This document shows positions 25,735 to 34,326 of a stretch of 64,000 nt of DNA, piece by piece (positions within the stretch are counted from its first letter, which is position 1; every line of letters begins with the position of its first letter). The stretch spans positions 116,375 through 180,374 of the forward strand of contig CALRNL020000006.1 in NCBI GenBank assembly GCA_943369525.1. The letters run 5' to 3'. Below the pieces are notes generated by a model. The model searched no databases, was not told the DNA's origin, and saw only the letters and a list, made by a program, of their open reading frames with translations. The stretch is from BAIKAL-G1 sp943369525. Its GTDB lineage: Bacteria > Cyanobacteriota > Cyanobacteriia > PCC-6307 > Cyanobiaceae. The translations under genes were made by a program, and so were the position numbers.

Positions 25735-26859
25735 ATGAGCCAGTCGCTCGGTGAAACCGCCCGTAATGCCCTGGGTTCCCTGAAGAGGGGGCTTGGTGCC
25801 TTCCTTGGCAGGGACAGCAGTGGCAGGGACAGCAGCACCGCAGCTTCTGATTCGGCCAAAGTCCCTGGTAACCAAGAGTCTTCCCCTGGTGCTCCGGCTG
25901 GGGATACCAATCTGGGCACCGCTTTCCCGAGCGTTGTCGCAGCGCCAACCCAACTCCATTTCACCGCCCAGGGGCCCCAGTGGGGCTTTGCCAGCTGGCA
26001 GCTCAGCGAGGCCGACCGCCGGGGCCTGGACCAATCCGGCGCCAGCTCCCTCAGCCTACGCATCGCCGATGTCACTGGCCTCTCGGGCGACGCCGCGGCC
26101 AAGCCCCATGCCCAGCAGGAGGTGAGCGTCGAGCGCTCCGCCAGCCAATGGGGCATGGCCCTCCCCCTGGCTGACCGCGACTACCGGGTGGACCTTGGTT
26201 ACCACGGCCCCGGCGGTTGGGTTCTCCTGGCCCGTTCGGCGGTGGTCACCATTCCCGGCCTCGGCGATGGCCTCTCCGTGCCAGCCCCCTTCGCTGCCTT
26301 TGACCAATCCGGTAGCGCCCCTGCCCCTGCCCCCTGGCCGGCGCCGGCCAGTGCCGGCCCGGGCCCAAGCGAAGCCCCCGGCTCCGTGCTGCATGAGCAG
26401 ATGTATCAAACGGCCACCACGCGCCTGCGCCGGCTCGGCCGGGGTTCGGAGACCTTCCATGAGCTGGATCTGCTGGACGATGCCGCAGGGGCACGGGCCA
26501 GCCATGGCGGCCTGAGCGACTCCGGTCCTGGCCTCTGGGCCAGTGGCCGCAACGACTCTGGCATCGGTGGGGTGCGCCCCCGCCAGCGCTCCTTCTGGCT
26601 GGTGGCCGATGCGGAGCTAATTGTTTACGGCGCCACCGAACCCTCCGCCACCCTCAAGATTGGCGAAGAGGTGGTGCCCCTCTCGGCCGATGGCACCTTC
26701 CGTGTTCAGGTGCCCTTCCGCGATGGACAGCAGCTCTACCCGATCGAAGCCACCGCCATCGACGGTGAACAGAAGCGCCACATCGTCATGCGCTTCGAGC
26801 GCACCACCCCCGAAGACCACACCAACCCTGCCGACGAAGCCAAGGCCGAGTGGTTCTAA
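25735..26859 (+). CDS. DUF4912 domain protein
   Basis: A 374-residue protein with two related beta-rich segments. The first, at about 75-170, contains WGFASWQLSEADRRGL and YRVDLGYHGPGGWVLLARS, the DUF4912 pattern. The second, at about 285-350, contains LVADAELIVYGATEPSATLK and FRVQVPFRDGQQLYPIEATA. The N-terminal 60 residues and the central linker are low-complexity. DUF4912 proteins occur in cyanobacteria and some anaerobes; the function is unknown, possibly carbohydrate- or envelope-related. No signal peptide is seen. Confidence 0.75.
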   Translation: MSQSLGETARNALGSLKRGLGAFLGRDSSGRDSSTAASDSAKVPGNQESSPGAPAGDTNLGTAFPSVVAAPTQLHFTAQGPQWGFASWQLSEADRRGLDQSGASSLSLRIADVTGLSGDAAAKPHAQQEVSVERSASQWGMALPLADRDYRVDLGYHGPGGWVLLARSAVVTIPGLGDGLSVPAPFAAFDQSGSAPAPAPWPAPASAGPGPSEAPGSVLHEQMYQTATTRLRRLGRGSETFHELDLLDDAAGARASHGGLSDSGPGLWASGRNDSGIGGVRPRQRSFWLVADAELIVYGATEPSATLKIGEEVVPLSADGTFRVQVPFRDGQQLYPIEATAIDGEQKRHIVMRFERTTPEDHTNPADEAKAEWF

Positions 26860-27259
26860 GCGCGGCGGCGACCCTTCCCTAGGCGTCTGGTGGCCCCAGG
26901 CCTGGCGGCTCGCCCCACCCCCGATCCCCTGGGCGGCCCTGGTTGCCCTGGTGGGCTCGGGGGTTTTGGGCGGGCCAGCCAGCCTGGCCCAGACCCCGGT
27001 GGCTCCCGATCCGGCCCTGCAGCGGCTGCCGGCGGATCGGCTCCCGGTCGGGGCGCTGCTGCTCACCAGGCCCGCCCATGCCGAGGAGCTCAAGCGGGTG
27101 GTGGAGCTGGAAATCCTGCCGGCGATCGAGGAGGGGCGCTTCAGTCCCGAGCAAGGTCGGGCCTTTATCCGCGCCCAACAAAAGCGCCTGCACCTGTGGA
27201 ACCCCAATGGCACCAATGAGTTCAACCGCCTGCTCAGGCGCCGGGACATCCGCGGCTGA
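26858..27259 (+). CDS. Small probably exported hypothetical protein, start unresolved
   Basis: The frame ending at TGA 27257-27259 encodes a convincing protein: a hydrophobic export-like segment (IPWAALVALVGSGVLGG followed by PASLAQ) and then a charged helical domain (LPVGALLLTRPAHAEELKRV, EEGRFSPEQGRAFIRAQQKR). No ATG, GTG or TTG lies at a sensible place before the hydrophobic segment. The frame runs back into the DUF4912 gene, so the true start could be a rare codon or an upstream overlapping one. The left coordinate is only the first in-frame codon after the DUF4912 stop. Function unknown. Confidence 0.5.
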   Translation, partial: KRGGDPSLGVWWPQAWRLAPPPIPWAALVALVGSGVLGGPASLAQTPVAPDPALQRLPADRLPVGALLLTRPAHAEELKRVVELEILPAIEEGRFSPEQGRAFIRAQQKRLHLWNPNGTNEFNRLLRRRDIRG

Positions 27260-27312
27260 TCCGGATCAGGACTAGGGGCAAGGCCGGGGGGACGGGGCGG
27301 GAGAAAGGAGCC

Positions 27313-27333
27313 AAGCCCCATGGGATGGGCTTT
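27313..27333. terminator. Weak bidirectional hairpin between convergent genes
   Basis: AAGCCC at 27313-27318 and GGGCTT at 27327-27332 form a six-base stem with an eight-base loop, located between two genes that converge. A short T stretch follows. The stem is short, so this is only a possible terminator. Confidence 0.35.
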
Positions 27334-28234
27334 AGGGAACCCGGGGGGCCCGGTGCTGCGCCAGCAGGGCCACGACCGTGGCGTCCTCGACCTGGTCGAA
27401 GTGGCGATACCAGGCCCCCACCGAGCGCAGGCCCCGCACCCGGGCTAGGGCCACCAGGCCATCGAGGGCTGGCGCCAGGCTGCGGGCCACCGCCCCATCG
27501 ATCACCGGCACGGCCAGCACCAGCCGGCTGGGTTGGCATTGGCGCAGGGAGGCCAGCGCTGCCCGCACCGTCAGCCCCGTGGCCACGCCGTCATCCACCA
27601 CCAGCAAGGGCCGGTCCCCTAGGGCCGCCGCCTCAGGATCACCAAACAGGCGTTGCCGCCGTTCCAGCTCCTGGCGTTGATCGGCCACCAGGCGGGCCTG
27701 CTGCTGGGGGGATAGGCCCAGTTGGCGCAGGCTGGCCTGATCCCAGAGCACCACACCGCCCGGGGCAATCGCCCCGATCGCCACCTCCGGATCGGCCGGG
27801 TGGCCCAGCTTGCGCACGGCCCAACTGGCCAGGGGCAGGTGGAGGGCGCCGGCCAGCTCCGCCGCCACCGCCACGCCGCCACGGGGGAGGCCGATCACCA
27901 GCCCCCCCGGTTGGTCGCGCCAGGCCAGCAGCCGTTCCACCAGGGCCAGGCCGGCCCCCTGCCGGCTCTGCCAAAGGGGGGGACGGCGCTCCCTGGCGCT
28001 GGGGAGGGCCTGGTCCCGGGCTGAGGCCTCACAGCTGACCGGTTCGCCGCCAACGAATTCACGGCTGGCTGATTCACCCCGAACTGATTGCCCCCTAACT
28101 GATTGCCCCCGAACTGGGTCACCGCTGACTAGGTCGCCACTGCCTAGGTCCCGCCTGGCTGGTTCGCGGCCCGACAAGCTGGGGCACCCGGGGTCGCAGA
28201 CCCCTGGTTTGGGAATCCCGGCGCCTAGGGGCAT
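27332..28234 (-). CDS. Phosphoribosyltransferase-domain protein with repeat-derived N-terminal region
   Basis: A 300-residue protein. The C-terminal about 220 residues are a type I phosphoribosyltransferase domain: IGLPRGGVAVAAELAGAL near its start, and the PRPP-binding loop LLVVDDGVATGLTVRAAL. Such stand-alone domains occur in cyanobacteria without a known substrate. The N-terminal about 80 residues are Gly/Ser/Asp/Glu-rich with a five-residue period (DPVRG, QSVRG, QSVRG, ESASR) that comes from 15-base DNA repeats. The true start may be internal, so that part of the repeat tract is untranslated. It follows the P-type ATPase gene by 12 bases and is probably co-transcribed with it. Confidence 0.7.
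   Translation of the reverse strand: MPLGAGIPKPGVCDPGCPSLSGREPARRDLGSGDLVSGDPVRGQSVRGQSVRGESASREFVGGEPVSCEASARDQALPSARERRPPLWQSRQGAGLALVERLLAWRDQPGGLVIGLPRGGVAVAAELAGALHLPLASWAVRKLGHPADPEVAIGAIAPGGVVLWDQASLRQLGLSPQQQARLVADQRQELERRQRLFGDPEAAALGDRPLLVVDDGVATGLTVRAALASLRQCQPSRLVLAVPVIDGAVARSLAPALDGLVALARVRGLRSVGAWYRHFDQVEDATVVALLAQHRAPRVP
28028..28177. repeat. Array of about ten degenerate 15-base tandem repeats
   Basis: Reading the plus strand, units such as TTGCCCCCTAACTGA (28088-28102) and TTGCCCCCGAACTGG (28103-28117) follow each other in phase, with more diverged copies on both sides. The unit length is a multiple of three, so the reading frame of the overlapping phosphoribosyltransferase gene stays open. 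Copy-number change would add or remove five residues at a time. Confidence 0.75.
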
Positions 28235-28246
28235 GGCAGGGGCCCC

Positions 28247-31096
28247 CTAAACCGGCCGCTGGCGCCGGCGCCAGGCCTTACGCAGTTCATCGGCCAACAG
28301 CAGGGTTGGCGTGCAGAGCACCAACCAGCCCCAGAGCGGCAGCGGGAAGGGGGCTAGCTGGAACAGGGCAGCGAGCACGGGCACGAATAACAGGGCGGCG
28401 AAGGCCAGCCATTCGCTCGCCATCCCCAGCCAGAGCAGCCCATTGGCAAAGGCGGGCATCCGGAACACCGACTGGCGATCGGAGCGGCAGGCCATCAGGT
28501 TGCCCACCTGACAAAACACGATCGAGCCGAGGGTCACCGCCGAGGCCTGGTACTGGATTGCCACCAGCTCGGCCGGGGCGCTGTGGTGCAAGAGGGCCGG
28601 GGCCAGCTGGCGCAGCTGGCCCAGATCCACGCCGTAGTGGCGCCAGGTGAGTAGGTAGCCGCCCATGGCCATCAGGCCCTCGATCAGGCCTAGGAACAAA
28701 TAGGCGCGCAGCATCAGGGGCCGGTTGAGCAACACATCGCCGCGGCGCCGGGGCGGCTGGTCCATGGTGTCGGGACCGGGAGGTTCGGCGCCCAGGCTGA
28801 GGGCCGGCACCAGGTCGGTGCCCAGGTCCACCGCCAGGATCTGCAACACCATCAAGGCCGCAGGAATGCGCATGGCCACCATCCACAGGAACGGGGTGAC
28901 CTCGGCCACGTTCGAAGCCAGGATGTAGGTCATGAACTTGCGGATGTTCTGGTACACCGCCCGTCCTTGGTGAATCGCCGCCACGATCGAGGCGAAGTTG
29001 TCATCCAGCAGCACGATGTCGGCAGCTTCGCGGGCCACATCGGTGCCATTGCGGCCCATGGCCAAGCCCACATCGGCGGCCCGCAGGGCCGGCGCGTCAT
29101 TGACGCCATCGCCGGTGACGGCCACCACCTCGCCCAGGGCCCGGTAGGCCAGCACGAGCCGCAGCTTCTGCTCAGGCGCCATGCGGGCGAACACCAGCCT
29201 GGAGCGGAACTTGATCAGCTGGCGCAACTGCACTTCGCCAAGCCGGTCCAGGTCATCGCCGCTAATCACCCGCACCGGATCGGCGCCGGCGCCCGTTGGC
29301 CCGCTGGCGGGCCGGCCGGATGGGCTGCCCGCTGGGGTCCTGGCCGGATCCCTGGCTGGGTCAAGGGCAATGGCGCCAGGGTCGAGCAGGCCGATCTGGT
29401 GGGCGATCGCCTGGGCCGTGAGGCCGTAGTCACCGGTCACCATCGTCACCTTGATGCCGGCCCTCTGGCAGGCCCGGATCGCCTCCGGCACGCCCTCCCG
29501 GGGGGGGTCGTAGAGCCCGATCAGGCCCAGAAACACCAGGCCCTGCTCCAAGGGGGAGTGGGCCCCGGGCGGTTGGGCCGCCACGGCCAGCACCCGGTAG
29601 CCCTGACGGGCCATGGCGTCGTTAGCGGCCACCACCGTGGCCCGTTCCGGATTGCCCAAGGGGGCTGGCAGACCTGGCGTCTGGGTCCCCAGGAGCCAGC
29701 GGTCACAGCGCTCGAGCACCTCCAGGGGCGCCCCCTTGGTGATCGCCAACTGATCTAGGGGCTCGGGCCAGCGCCGATCCTGGTTCCAGGCCAGTAGCAC
29801 CGTCATCATGCGGCGCTCCGAATCGAAGGGCAGCTCCTGCAGACGGGTAAAGCCATGCAGCTCCCGCTCGAGGTCGATGCCGGCCGCCACGGCCGCCAGT
29901 AGCAAGGCCGTTTCGGTGGGATCGCCCAGGGCGCGCCAGGGCTGGCCCGGGGCGCTGTGGTGGTCGAGCCGGGCGTTGGAGCAAAGGGCAGCCCCCAGCA
30001 ACAGCAGCTCCTGGCCCGGGCCAGCATGGGGCGCTGCGGGGGCGGGCCCGGGGGGCCAGGTGGCCTGAACGGCCATGCTGTTGGCGGTGAGGGTGCCGGT
30101 TTTATCGGTGCAGACCACACTGACGGCACCGAGGGTCTCCACCGCCGACAGCCGGCGCACCAGGGCGTTCTGGCGGGCCATGCGTTTCACAGCCATCGCC
30201 AAGGACAGGGTGACCGTGGGCAACAGGCCCTCGGGCACAAAGGCCACGATGATGCCGATGGCGAACACCAGGCTTTCCTGGCTACCGATCCCGACAAACA
30301 GCCAGCTGGCCAAAAAGGTGAAGGTGCCCATTGACAGGGCCACCGTGGTGATCGTGCGCACGATCCGGGCCACCTGCAATTCCAGGGTGCTGGGCGAGCG
30401 CAGGGTGGTGGCCGTGAGGTGGGCCACCTGGCCGAACTCGGTTTCCGCTCCAGTGGCATAGACCAGGGCCGTGGCCCGCCCGGCTGCCACGGTGGTGCCG
30501 GCCGGTAGCAGGTTGCTGGCCTCGCTGGTTTTCAACCGCTGGGCCACCGGCCCACTGCTGCGGGCCACCGGCAGGGATTCGCCCGTGAGCACCGCCACAT
30601 CGAGGTAAAGCTGGGAGGCCTGGAGCACCCGGCAATCGGCGGGAACCCGGTCGCCCTCCTCCAGTTCCACCACATCGCCGGGCACCAGGGCCTCGGCGGC
30701 CAGCACCTCCACCACCCCCTGGCGCCAGACCCGCACCTGGCGCGGCAACACCTGGATCAGGGCGGCCAGGGTGCGTTCCGCCTGGAACTCCTGCCAGAAA
30801 CTGAACAGGGCGTTGATCAAGATGACGCTCCAGATCGCCCAACCGAGCTCCGGGGTGCCGGAGAAAAAAGCCATCGTGCCGGCCGCCCAGAGCATCAGGG
30901 CCATGAAATGGCTCAGCTGGTCGCTAAACCGCAGCACCAGGTTCCGGCGCTTGACGGCGGGCAATTGGTTGGCGCCGAACCGGCTGCGGCGCCGCAGGGC
31001 CTCGCCGTTGTCCAAGCCAATGGCCTGGCTCTGCAGGGCGTCGAGGGCCTCAGCAGTGGTGAGGCTGGCGATCGGCCGGGCGGCGGAAAGGAGCAT
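28247..31096 (-). CDS. Cation-transporting P-type ATPase (P2 type)
   Basis: A 949-residue P-type ATPase. The phosphorylation motif DKTGTLT, the actuator TGES, the hinge TGDGVNDAPAL and the N-terminal cation-ATPase domain (LTTAEALDALQSQAIGLDNG) are all present. The fourth transmembrane segment reads AFVPEGLLPTVTLSLAMA; the PEGLLxTVT pattern resembles Na/K- and H/K-type (P2C-like) pumps more than SERCA. In cyanobacteria such proteins are usually annotated as Ca2+ or generic cation pumps, so the transported ion is not settled. The six C-terminal membrane segments are complete. A phosphoribosyltransferase gene follows 12 bases downstream. Confidence 0.9.
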   Translation of the reverse strand: MLLSAARPIASLTTAEALDALQSQAIGLDNGEALRRRSRFGANQLPAVKRRNLVLRFSDQLSHFMALMLWAAGTMAFFSGTPELGWAIWSVILINALFSFWQEFQAERTLAALIQVLPRQVRVWRQGVVEVLAAEALVPGDVVELEEGDRVPADCRVLQASQLYLDVAVLTGESLPVARSSGPVAQRLKTSEASNLLPAGTTVAAGRATALVYATGAETEFGQVAHLTATTLRSPSTLELQVARIVRTITTVALSMGTFTFLASWLFVGIGSQESLVFAIGIIVAFVPEGLLPTVTLSLAMAVKRMARQNALVRRLSAVETLGAVSVVCTDKTGTLTANSMAVQATWPPGPAPAAPHAGPGQELLLLGAALCSNARLDHHSAPGQPWRALGDPTETALLLAAVAAGIDLERELHGFTRLQELPFDSERRMMTVLLAWNQDRRWPEPLDQLAITKGAPLEVLERCDRWLLGTQTPGLPAPLGNPERATVVAANDAMARQGYRVLAVAAQPPGAHSPLEQGLVFLGLIGLYDPPREGVPEAIRACQRAGIKVTMVTGDYGLTAQAIAHQIGLLDPGAIALDPARDPARTPAGSPSGRPASGPTGAGADPVRVISGDDLDRLGEVQLRQLIKFRSRLVFARMAPEQKLRLVLAYRALGEVVAVTGDGVNDAPALRAADVGLAMGRNGTDVAREAADIVLLDDNFASIVAAIHQGRAVYQNIRKFMTYILASNVAEVTPFLWMVAMRIPAALMVLQILAVDLGTDLVPALSLGAEPPGPDTMDQPPRRRGDVLLNRPLMLRAYLFLGLIEGLMAMGGYLLTWRHYGVDLGQLRQLAPALLHHSAPAELVAIQYQASAVTLGSIVFCQVGNLMACRSDRQSVFRMPAFANGLLWLGMASEWLAFAALLFVPVLAALFQLAPFPLPLWGWLVLCTPTLLLADELRKAWRRRQRPV

Positions 31097-31280
31097 GGGG
31101 CCCAGGGATTAGCCGCCAACAGGGATCGGCCGAATCGACCCTATGGCGTTCCCCCTGGCCAGGCCCAACCGCCGCACCGTTGGCGCTGATGCGCCACGCA
31201 ATCGCCGCAACCAAGGGCTCGACCTATCGTCAAGCGTTCCCTCAAGGCGCAACGCCCCCATCCCCATGCCCCCATCGGTG

Positions 31281-33158
31281 ATGGACCGTTTTAAGAAAGC
31301 CGTGGTGGGGGCGCCCCTGCCCACCAGCGCCCACGCCGAAGAGCGGCTCAGCAACGGCGAGGCCCTGGCGATTCTCAGCTCCGATGCCCTCTCCTCGGTG
31401 GCCTACGCCACCCAGGAAATTGTGCTGGTGCTGGGCTTTGCCGGTGCCGCCGGGCTGGGCTTCACCATCCCCGTCACCGGGATGATCATCCTGTTGATGC
31501 TGGTGGTGGCCCTCAGCTACCGCCAAACGATCAAGGCCTATCCCCAGGGGGGCGGCTCCTACCGGGTGTCCCACGAAAACCTCGGCACCTTGCCGGGCCT
31601 GATCGCTGGCGCCTCCCTCTCGATTGACTACGTGCTGACGGTGGCGGTGAGTACGGCGGCGGGGATCTCGGCCCTCACCTCCTACCTACCAAAACTGGAT
31701 GCCTATCACGTGCCCCTTTGTCTGGCGGCGATCGTGGTGTTGATGGTGGCCAACCTGCGCGGGGTGCGCTCCAGCGCCAGGGTGATGAGCGTGCCCACCT
31801 ATGTATTCATGGCGGCGGTGCTCACCCTGGTGGTTGTGGGCCTGGCCAAGTTGGCCCATGGAGACATCACCGGCCTGGCTGCGGCCCAACAGAACCAGGT
31901 GCTCAGCGAGGTCCACGGCCCGGACCTGCTCACCGTGGGCGGGGCCGGGGCCGGCGGCCTGATTCTGATGCGCGCCTTCAGCTCCGGTTGCGCCGCCCTC
32001 ACCGGCATCGAGGCGATAAGCGACAGCGTCATGGCCTTCAAGCCCACCGAATGGCGCAACGCCCGGCGGGTGCTGACGGTGATGGTGATTCTGCTGGCAA
32101 CGATGTTTGGAGGTGTGAGCGTACTCGCCTCGCAACTGGGCACCGTCTACACGGAAAATAGCCCCACCTTGATGTATCAATTGGGTGAAACAGTATTCGG
32201 CGACGGGCCAGTCCTTTTCATCCTGCAGATCTCAACCCTGTTGATTCTGCTGCTAGCTGCCAATACGGCCTTTGCGGATTTCCCGCGCCTGGCCGCCTTC
32301 TTGGCCCAGGACAGCTACATGCCCCGCCAGCTGGCCTCCCTGGGCGACCGGCTGGTGTTCAGCAACGGCATTGTGATGCTGAGCGCCTTTGCTGGACTCT
32401 TGCTGGTGATCTTCGGGGGCAGTGTCAGCCACCTGATCCCCCTCTATGCCGTGGGGGTGTTCACCAGCTTCACCCTCTCCCAGGCGGGCATGGTGGTGCA
32501 TTGGTGGCGTGAACAGGCGCCGGGCTGGGTGGGCAAGGCCCTGCTCAATGGCTTTGGCAGTGTGGTCACGGCGATTGTTTCGGGCGTCTTGCTGTACAGC
32601 AAGTTCACCCAGGGCGCCTGGCTGGTGGTGGTGGCCGTGCCCCTGCTGGTGGCCCTGTTCCTCACCATCCATCGCCACTACAGACAGGTGGCCCGGCGCC
32701 TGCGCATGGCCCATGATGTGAAATTGACCCTGCCGGCTGCCCCCTCTCAAGGTGGCAGCCCCGTAGTGGTGCTGGTGGGCCAATTGCACCGCGGCAGTTT
32801 TGAGGCGATCCGCTATGCCCGCTCGATCGCCGGCGAACTGGTGGCCGTGCACGTCGACCTGGGCCTGGGCAGAACCGGCGCCTTCCAGGAGCAATGGCAA
32901 CGGCAATTGCCGGAGGTGCCCCTGGTGGTGCTCGATTCCCCCTATCGCTCCCTAATCGATCCGGTGCTCGACTTTGTGCGCCAGTTTGAGATCGACCACC
33001 GCAAGGATCGCCATAAGTTCTGCACGGTGGTATTGCCGGTGTTCGTGACCCGCCATCGCTGGGAAAACCTGCTCCACAACCAATCGACCATTTCCTTGCG
33101 CAGTGCCCTGCGGGCCCAGGGCACCAGGGTGGTGACCACGGTGGGCTTCTACCTCTAG
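31281..33158 (+). CDS. APC-superfamily permease, KimA-like (potassium or amino acid)
   Basis: A 625-residue membrane protein from the ATG at 31281. About twelve hydrophobic segments are followed by a soluble C-terminal domain of some 160 residues (VVLVGQLHRGSFEAIRYARS). The segment LAILSSDALSSVAYATQEIV matches the start of KimA-type K+ importers of Bacillus (cyclic-di-AMP-controlled), and the start MDRFKKAVVGAPL aligns with that family. Alternative starts at 31266 or 31143 add non-conserved residues. The ion or substrate is inferred from the family only. It is divergent from the P-type ATPase (46-base gap at the longest starts), so ion homeostasis may link them. Confidence 0.8.
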   Translation: MDRFKKAVVGAPLPTSAHAEERLSNGEALAILSSDALSSVAYATQEIVLVLGFAGAAGLGFTIPVTGMIILLMLVVALSYRQTIKAYPQGGGSYRVSHENLGTLPGLIAGASLSIDYVLTVAVSTAAGISALTSYLPKLDAYHVPLCLAAIVVLMVANLRGVRSSARVMSVPTYVFMAAVLTLVVVGLAKLAHGDITGLAAAQQNQVLSEVHGPDLLTVGGAGAGGLILMRAFSSGCAALTGIEAISDSVMAFKPTEWRNARRVLTVMVILLATMFGGVSVLASQLGTVYTENSPTLMYQLGETVFGDGPVLFILQISTLLILLLAANTAFADFPRLAAFLAQDSYMPRQLASLGDRLVFSNGIVMLSAFAGLLLVIFGGSVSHLIPLYAVGVFTSFTLSQAGMVVHWWREQAPGWVGKALLNGFGSVVTAIVSGVLLYSKFTQGAWLVVVAVPLLVALFLTIHRHYRQVARRLRMAHDVKLTLPAAPSQGGSPVVVLVGQLHRGSFEAIRYARSIAGELVAVHVDLGLGRTGAFQEQWQRQLPEVPLVVLDSPYRSLIDPVLDFVRQFEIDHRKDRHKFCTVVLPVFVTRHRWENLLHNQSTISLRSALRAQGTRVVTTVGFYL

Positions 33159-33493
33159 GGAATTCGCTGGGCCAACCGCAGCGGCCGAAATAAACGGCGG
33201 CCCCCTGGACATGGGATCAAACAGCGCCGCTATCGTGAGAATCAACTAGCGCCGCAAGATCAACGTCATCTTCTAGAACGCTCAAACCCTGGCGGGGTTC
33301 CAGCGATGGGCCTTTTATCAAACGTCCAAAGGTCCTGGTCCAAAAGATAAAAAATAATGCCCCGTTAGCCAGGTCCAGCCCGTGACGTTGTCGCTGGAGA
33401 AGGCCAAGCGCCCATCGATCCGGTTGGCCAGCAGGCCAAGGATTTAGAACTGCATTGATAGAGTTGCTTTCAACCAGCCAGGTTGCCATCCCC
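33159..33493. other. 335-base stretch without a supported gene
   Basis: No gene can be supported. On the minus strand a frame ends with PRQGLSVLEDDVDLAALVDS, which looks protein-like and might be the tail of a decayed gene, but it has no recognisable start or family. The base composition is less GC-rich than the flanks around 33200-33370. Confidence 0.3.
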
Positions 33494-33724
33494 ATGGCCT
33501 CGCAGCAATTGGATATCGTTGGTTTGATTTGTGTTGCCGTCACCCTGCTGGCCTACGCCCTAGAGGAACGGGGGCCGGTGTGGGTGTTGATTTTTGCGGG
33601 CGGCAGTTTCTGCTCCGGCATCTACGCCCTGGTGCAGGGGGCCTGGCCCTTTGCGATCGCCGAAGCGGTTTGGACCGTGATTGCCCTGCAGCGCTGGCGC
33701 CGCCAACGGCTGTTGCGCTTCTGA
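33494..33724 (+). CDS. Small membrane protein, hypothetical
   Basis: A 76-residue protein from ATG 33494 (an upstream in-frame start at 33455 is possible). Two to three hydrophobic segments are visible (DIVGLICVAVTLLAYALEER, VWVLIFAGGSFCSGIYALVQ) followed by a basic C-terminus (RWRRQRLLRF), so the tail is predicted cytoplasmic. The pattern resembles small cyanobacterial membrane proteins of the CBU-0592-like type, but the match is only by appearance. Confidence 0.6.
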   Translation: MASQQLDIVGLICVAVTLLAYALEERGPVWVLIFAGGSFCSGIYALVQGAWPFAIAEAVWTVIALQRWRRQRLLRF

Positions 33725-33736
33725 CCCCGTCGGCCC

Positions 33737-34066
33737 TCAGGCCAGGGCCGCGGCCGCCAATTCGGTGAGACCCTGGCGGCAGCGGGCTGGGCCAAAGCCC
33801 ATCGCCACGAGCGACTCCTGGAAGCAGGCCATGAAATTCCCCACCAGATCCACCGGGGCGATACCAATCCTTTTTGCCAAGTCGGGCTTGAGCCGCGCCA
33901 AACGATCGCCGAAGCGGCTGGCCCCAAGCCACAGGGCATGGAGGGTCGCAAACAGGTTGCGGGCCACGGGAGCATCGGGGTGAACGCCCAGGTTGGCGCC
34001 CCATCCCGCAAAGTCCCGGGCCTGGCGCCCCTCCATGGCGGCCAGGATCTGGGGGGGGGTTGTCAT
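33737..34066 (-). CDS. Conserved-looking hypothetical protein
   Basis: A 109-residue soluble protein (MTTPPQILAAMEGRQARDFA, LFATLHALWLGASRFGDRLA). No domain is recognised. Codons 3 to 6 lie in a run of nine C residues (plus strand G run at 34051-34059), which makes the start region prone to slippage. It converges on the small membrane protein gene. About 260 bases between its start and desC contain no gene that I can support. Confidence 0.5.
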   Translation of the reverse strand: MTTPPQILAAMEGRQARDFAGWGANLGVHPDAPVARNLFATLHALWLGASRFGDRLARLKPDLAKRIGIAPVDLVGNFMACFQESLVAMGFGPARCRQGLTELAAAALA

Positions 34067-34326
34067 CGTCCGGGATCGCTCTAGCGCGCAGGCGGAAGTG
34101 GCAATCCACCATGCACTCGCCGCCGGTCACCATGGCATTAAGACGGCCATAGGCAGCCAACTAGGCGCCACTGCCGTAGTCGGCTTGGGCCTTTCGACAC
34201 GTCATCGCGAAGCCATTAACGTCGGCCAAATCGGGACTACCAAGGCAACTGCCAACGGGGGCTGCCAGGAACGAACGGGCCAGCCAGGACGGGTCGATCA
34301 GGATTGGGCGTCCCAGCGCCCCAGGC

